Source: Pseudomonadota bacterium
Lineage (GTDB): Bacteria; Pseudomonadota; Alphaproteobacteria; Rhizobiales; Devosiaceae
Assembly (NCBI GenBank): GCA_023388175.1
Contig: JAEWGT010000017.1
Span: 186,001 to 250,000 of the forward strand
Direction: 5' to 3'
DNA: 64,000 nt
Below the pieces are notes generated by a model that saw only the letters and a list, made by a program, of their open reading frames with translations, was not told where the DNA came from and did not search any database. This document shows, one piece after another, positions 61,009 through 64,000 of this stretch; within the stretch, counting starts at the first letter, position 1, and the number at the start of each line of letters is the position of its first letter. A program made the translations under genes and the position numbers.

Positions 61009-62193
61009 ATGAGTGCCACCTCCCCGGACATCACCATCGGCATGGTTGATCGTGAATTCGATCGACGCAGCCGCGGCATGCGCTTCGCTCCTGCGGTCGA
61101 AGAGGCTTTCCTGCGGAGCTATCTGGCAGACCGCGCGCCCATGGTCCCTTTATGGGCATCGCTCGGCACACTGTTCTACTGCCTCGGCATTCTGGGCGAC
61201 CAGAGCATGATGGCGGATCATGCCGACCTGCTTTTGCTCTATCGGTTCGGGATTTTCCTGCCCTATGGACTGGCGGTAATCATTGCCATGCGGCTCTGGC
61301 CTAGCGCCCCCCTCTACGAATATCTCTCCATCGGCGTCGGTGTCCTGGGCACATTCCTGCCGATGAGCGTTCTGGCCGTGACCCAGAGCCCTTACGCCTT
61401 CGCCTACCAGACCGGTACTGTCAGCACGCTGCTTTTCCTCGTCGTGCTGTTGCGTCCGCGCTTTTACGCGGCAGCGATCGGCGTCACGCTTATTCTTATC
61501 ATCCAGCTCGCCACAACCCATCTCAACGGGAGTTTCGATGACGTCATTTATACCGGCATCGTCACCTTCTACATCACATTCGGGGCCTTTCTGTTGCTCG
61601 CGGCTCACGGGCTGGAGCAGTCCGAACGCCGCAGCTTCCTGCACCGGCTGCACAACCAGCTCCTGACGGAGCGCCTGCGCTTCCAAAGCGAACATGACGA
61701 ACTCAGCAACCTGCGCAACCGTCGCTCGCTCAATTCGCTGCTCGAAAAGCTATGGTCAGGCGACGATCATCGCCAGATCGCCGCCATCATGCTCGATATC
61801 GACTATTTCAAGCTCTACAACGATGTGCACGGGCACATTTCGGGCGACAATTGCATCCGCACCGTCAGTGGCATCGTCACCCAGAAGATCGGCCCGGATG
61901 GCTATGCCTTCCGCTATGGTGGCGAGGAATTGCTGGCCATACTGCCCGGCAAAAGTCTTGAGGACGCTGTCGCGCTGGCCGAGAGCATCCGCGCCGGAAT
62001 TGCCGCGGCTGCACTCCCCCATCATGGACTTGGCGAACGGCCCGATGCCATCGTCACCGCCAGCCTCGGCGCGGCGAGCATGAATACCGCCACGACCACA
62101 CCCGGCCAATTGCTGGCCGAAGCGGACGCGGCGCTTTACAACGCCAAGCGCAACGGTCGCAACCAGGTTCAACCCGCCACAAAACGGCCTTAG
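61009..62193 (+). CDS. Membrane-bound diguanylate cyclase
   Basis: 394 residues. Six membrane segments at about 45-205 form the sensor part, then a short coiled coil and a GGDEF domain (about 225-385) with DELSNLRNRRSLN, LDIDYFKLYNDVHGHISGD and the active-site variant GGEEL. Leu at the fifth position is tolerated in active cyclases. No RxxD I-site five residues upstream (FRYGGEEL). Expected to make c-di-GMP at the inner membrane in answer to an unknown signal. Confidence 0.85.
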   Translation: MSATSPDITIGMVDREFDRRSRGMRFAPAVEEAFLRSYLADRAPMVPLWASLGTLFYCLGILGDQSMMADHADLLLLYRFGIFLPYGLAVIIAMRLWPSAPLYEYLSIGVGVLGTFLPMSVLAVTQSPYAFAYQTGTVSTLLFLVVLLRPRFYAAAIGVTLILIIQLATTHLNGSFDDVIYTGIVTFYITFGAFLLLAAHGLEQSERRSFLHRLHNQLLTERLRFQSEHDELSNLRNRRSLNSLLEKLWSGDDHRQIAAIMLDIDYFKLYNDVHGHISGDNCIRTVSGIVTQKIGPDGYAFRYGGEELLAILPGKSLEDAVALAESIRAGIAAAALPHHGLGERPDAIVTASLGAASMNTATTTPGQLLAEADAALYNAKRNGRNQVQPATKRP

Positions 62194-62261
62194 CTGAAAC
62201 GTCCGGCTCGCCTTCCACCCGGGCCGGTGGCAGTCTTCAAGCCATCACGGTTGAACTGGAC

Positions 62262-62756
62262 CTATTGAGCCATGGTCCTTTCATAAAGCCCGAAAGCCGT
62301 CGAAAAGCCGGCCAGCACAAACTCGATATCAAGGCGCTGCCCGAACGAGTTCTTGACGCTGGCCATGGCTGACTGGCCACTCTTGAAAGCGTTCAGCACG
62401 TCGTCGGAGAGCTCGACCGAGGTGAACAATCCCGTGGTCGTCGCGGTCTGGAACGGCAATGTCGCCAGTTCTGTGCCATCCACCGAGATGGTCACACCAT
62501 CGAGGATATTGACCCCAAACGGTACCACAACCTCTAAAACATCGCTTTCTTCCGCCCGGAAGATTCGCATGACGCCGACAAGCTGCGATGTCTGCTGACG
62601 AACAATATTCTGGGAAACGTCACATCTGAGCTGGTTCTGCATCATTTGATTGCTGCAATTGACCAGCCAGTTTGTACCCGCCTCGCTATTCTCCTGCGCA
62701 TTTGCAGAAGCAGACAGAAGCAGCGCGGCAACCAGTATCGACGAAATCGTCCTCAC
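62262..62756 (-). CDS. IalB-like (invasion-associated locus B) periplasmic protein
   Basis: 164 residues, GTG start with GGGGGA upstream. Signal peptide 1-20 ends ANA-QEN. The IalB domain shows NWLVNCSNQMMQNQLRCDVS (two Cys), VVVPFGVNILDGVTISVDG, ELATLPFQTATTTGLFTSVE and a conserved C-terminal FSTAFGLYERT. The family is common in Hyphomicrobiales and not restricted to pathogens; its function is poorly known. It lacks the second Cys pair of classical IalB. Confidence 0.8.
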   Translation of the reverse strand: MRTISSILVAALLLSASANAQENSEAGTNWLVNCSNQMMQNQLRCDVSQNIVRQQTSQLVGVMRIFRAEESDVLEVVVPFGVNILDGVTISVDGTELATLPFQTATTTGLFTSVELSDDVLNAFKSGQSAMASVKNSFGQRLDIEFVLAGFSTAFGLYERTMAQ

Positions 62757-62909
62757 ATCATCCCCCAGAAAGTTCTGTAATTTTATTGCCTCAACCTAAA
62801 GCCCATCTGAATAGGGAGCCAGCGGTATGAGCGCTCATTCCTATGAAACTTGCCTTGACACTTTCATCCGAGAAAAAGCCACTGTCTCAGGCACATCGAC
62901 CACATGCGG

Positions 62910-64000
62910 TCAGTTGGAATTGGCGATCAGCACCATCGGGTAGGTGTCACGCCGCAAGGGCAGCCGCCACATCTGCCAGCTCAGCACCAGAATGATCATC
63001 GCCAGAATGGTCAGCGCCGAAATGCCGACATCACTGAACGTATGCAGCAGAACCTCCGAAAGGTCGGCACTGCCAGGCGCATCCACGATGCGGGGCTGCT
63101 GCACCCCGAGTTCCGTCTGGGCCAGCCGATAGGGCGCGGCGCCTTCAAAGCTGAATTGGACAAGCGATTTGGTAGCAAGCACCAGCCCGAAACTGAATGC
63201 AGCGGCCAGAGCAAAGCAAGCCAGGAACTGCGAATAGACGATGCTCCTGATTTCCGCCGAGTTCATACCGCGTGCCATCAGCACACCATAATTGATCCTG
63301 CGGCTGGCGAAGAACATGCCTGTGCCGGTGGATATGGTGTAAAGCGCGATGAACAGGAAAAACGCAGCTATGGGCAGCTTCACATAGTCTAGTGCATGCA
63401 CGAGATAACGGAACCGGTTGATCGACGACCGGTACAATTCGGAAATGAAAAGCGCAGCGCGATCCCCCACCTTCGCCTGATCCACGGCGCGTACGAATTC
63501 CTCGATCAAGCCGGCATCCTCGACATAGGCAAAGCCGGTAATAAAGCCGGAGAAGATCGGCAGCGAGACCGTCTCTGCACCGTTCGCACAGTCAGCCAGA
63601 TCGGCCCGCGCCGAATAGCCGGCCTCGGGAATGCTGGCGCAGGAAAACACCATGCTGTCGCGGGTGACGTCGAGCGCAGGAACACCAGCAACATAATTGT
63701 GGGTCGAAATCCTCAGGTTCGGTTTCATCCCGACACTATCGATACAGGCATGCACAGAAGCGGGAGCCTGCGGCACCCCGAAGCTGATGAACGCGTCAAA
63801 CGTCGTTTGCTCCACCGACGGATTGGCGCTTGTCCCCATGCAGACCGAGAAGGCGTCGAGCACCGCGCCGGCACTATCCCCCAGTCTGTCGACATCTTCC
63901 AGGTCGAGACGGGCGACAAGGCTACTGGCCGCCTCGCCCGCAGTACCGGGCATGACTGCAAAGAGCGGATCCCTAGCCAGAACGCGGCCCAGCGGCTCAT
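62910..64000 (-). CDS. FtsX/MacB-like permease, C-terminal part (runs off the right edge)
   Basis: At least 362 residues; the frame stays open to the edge, upstream of the Met at 63953 (EPLGRVLARDPLFAVMPG). An extracytoplasmic region with several Cys (SVCMGTS, HACIDS, FSCASI, LADCANG) is followed by three membrane segments (about 205-230, 265-290, 320-340 counting from that Met). The cytosolic loop FASRRINYGVLMARGMNSAEI is typical of FtsX-type permeases. Likely the membrane subunit of a MacB/LolC-like ABC system; the ATPase must lie outside the window. Confidence 0.7.
   Translation of the reverse strand, partial: EPLGRVLARDPLFAVMPGTAGEAASSLVARLDLEDVDRLGDSAGAVLDAFSVCMGTSANPSVEQTTFDAFISFGVPQAPASVHACIDSVGMKPNLRISTHNYVAGVPALDVTRDSMVFSCASIPEAGYSARADLADCANGAETVSLPIFSGFITGFAYVEDAGLIEEFVRAVDQAKVGDRAALFISELYRSSINRFRYLVHALDYVKLPIAAFFLFIALYTISTGTGMFFASRRINYGVLMARGMNSAEIRSIVYSQFLACFALAAAFSFGLVLATKSLVQFSFEGAAPYRLAQTELGVQQPRIVDAPGSADLSEVLLHTFSDVGISALTILAMIILVLSWQMWRLPLRRDTYPMVLIANSN

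Overview
The window is a GC-rich (about 60 %) chromosomal segment of an alphaproteobacterium. The HWE-type sensor kinase with a FAT-GUY-like receiver, the order glgP-glgB-glgC-glgA-pgm-glgX, the urt/ure cluster and the GC-rich palindromic repeats suggest Hyphomicrobiales, possibly a Devosia-like genus (inference; there is no rRNA to confirm it). I saw no tRNA, rRNA, CRISPR array, prophage or insertion sequence.

Layout. (1) 1-2754, minus strand: a sulfur module with a periplasmic rhodanese, a YeeE/YedE thiosulfate-type transporter, a small Cys/Pro/Ala-repeat protein and the start of another gene. (2) 2.9-12.8 kb, minus: HWE kinase and single-domain receiver, ettA, a soluble chemoreceptor-like protein with unusual domain order, a TPR-GGDEF cyclase, a YdeP-like molybdenum oxidoreductase and a class I PPK2. 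(3) 12.8-16.2 kb, minus: a taurine/nitrate/pyrimidine-type ABC importer and an Lrp/AsnC regulator. (4) 16.2-20 kb: secreted repeat proteins, an outer-membrane barrel, an HTH regulator and a strong candidate for a structured small RNA ending at a UUCG-loop terminator. (5) 20-40.7 kb: nitrogen scavenging. A hybrid sensor kinase whose sensor is an NCS1-type permease and its LuxR-type response regulator are divergent from urtABCDE. The urease genes ureD-A-J-B, ureC and ureE-F-G follow, interleaved with accessory genes and interrupted by two opposite-strand secreted-protein genes. (6) 40.7-42.4 kb: an SDR/TetR divergent pair with tandem operators. (7) 42.4-53.7 kb, minus: a complete glycogen metabolism operon. 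(8) 53.7-64 kb: CPA2 antiporter, AI-2E family protein, nucleoside hydrolase, ABC-F ATPase, LysE exporter, GGDEF protein, IalB-like protein and a partial FtsX-like permease.

How the parts fit: urea is imported by UrtABCDE and hydrolysed by the nickel urease, with UreJ as probable nickel importer and UreDEFG as maturation factors. The adjacent permease-kinase may sense urea, a purine/allantoin-type compound or transport flux (inference). The glycogen operon covers synthesis (glgC, glgA, glgB), breakdown (glgP, glgX) and the link to central metabolism (pgm).

Most notable observations: a roughly 110-bp palindromic intergenic repeat sits in frame inside the receiver domain of the urt-linked sensor kinase, with a near-identical copy between urtA and urtB; a probable unassigned structured RNA lies at 17201-17405; and three secreted repeat proteins share a short C-terminal segment, two of them inside the urease locus.
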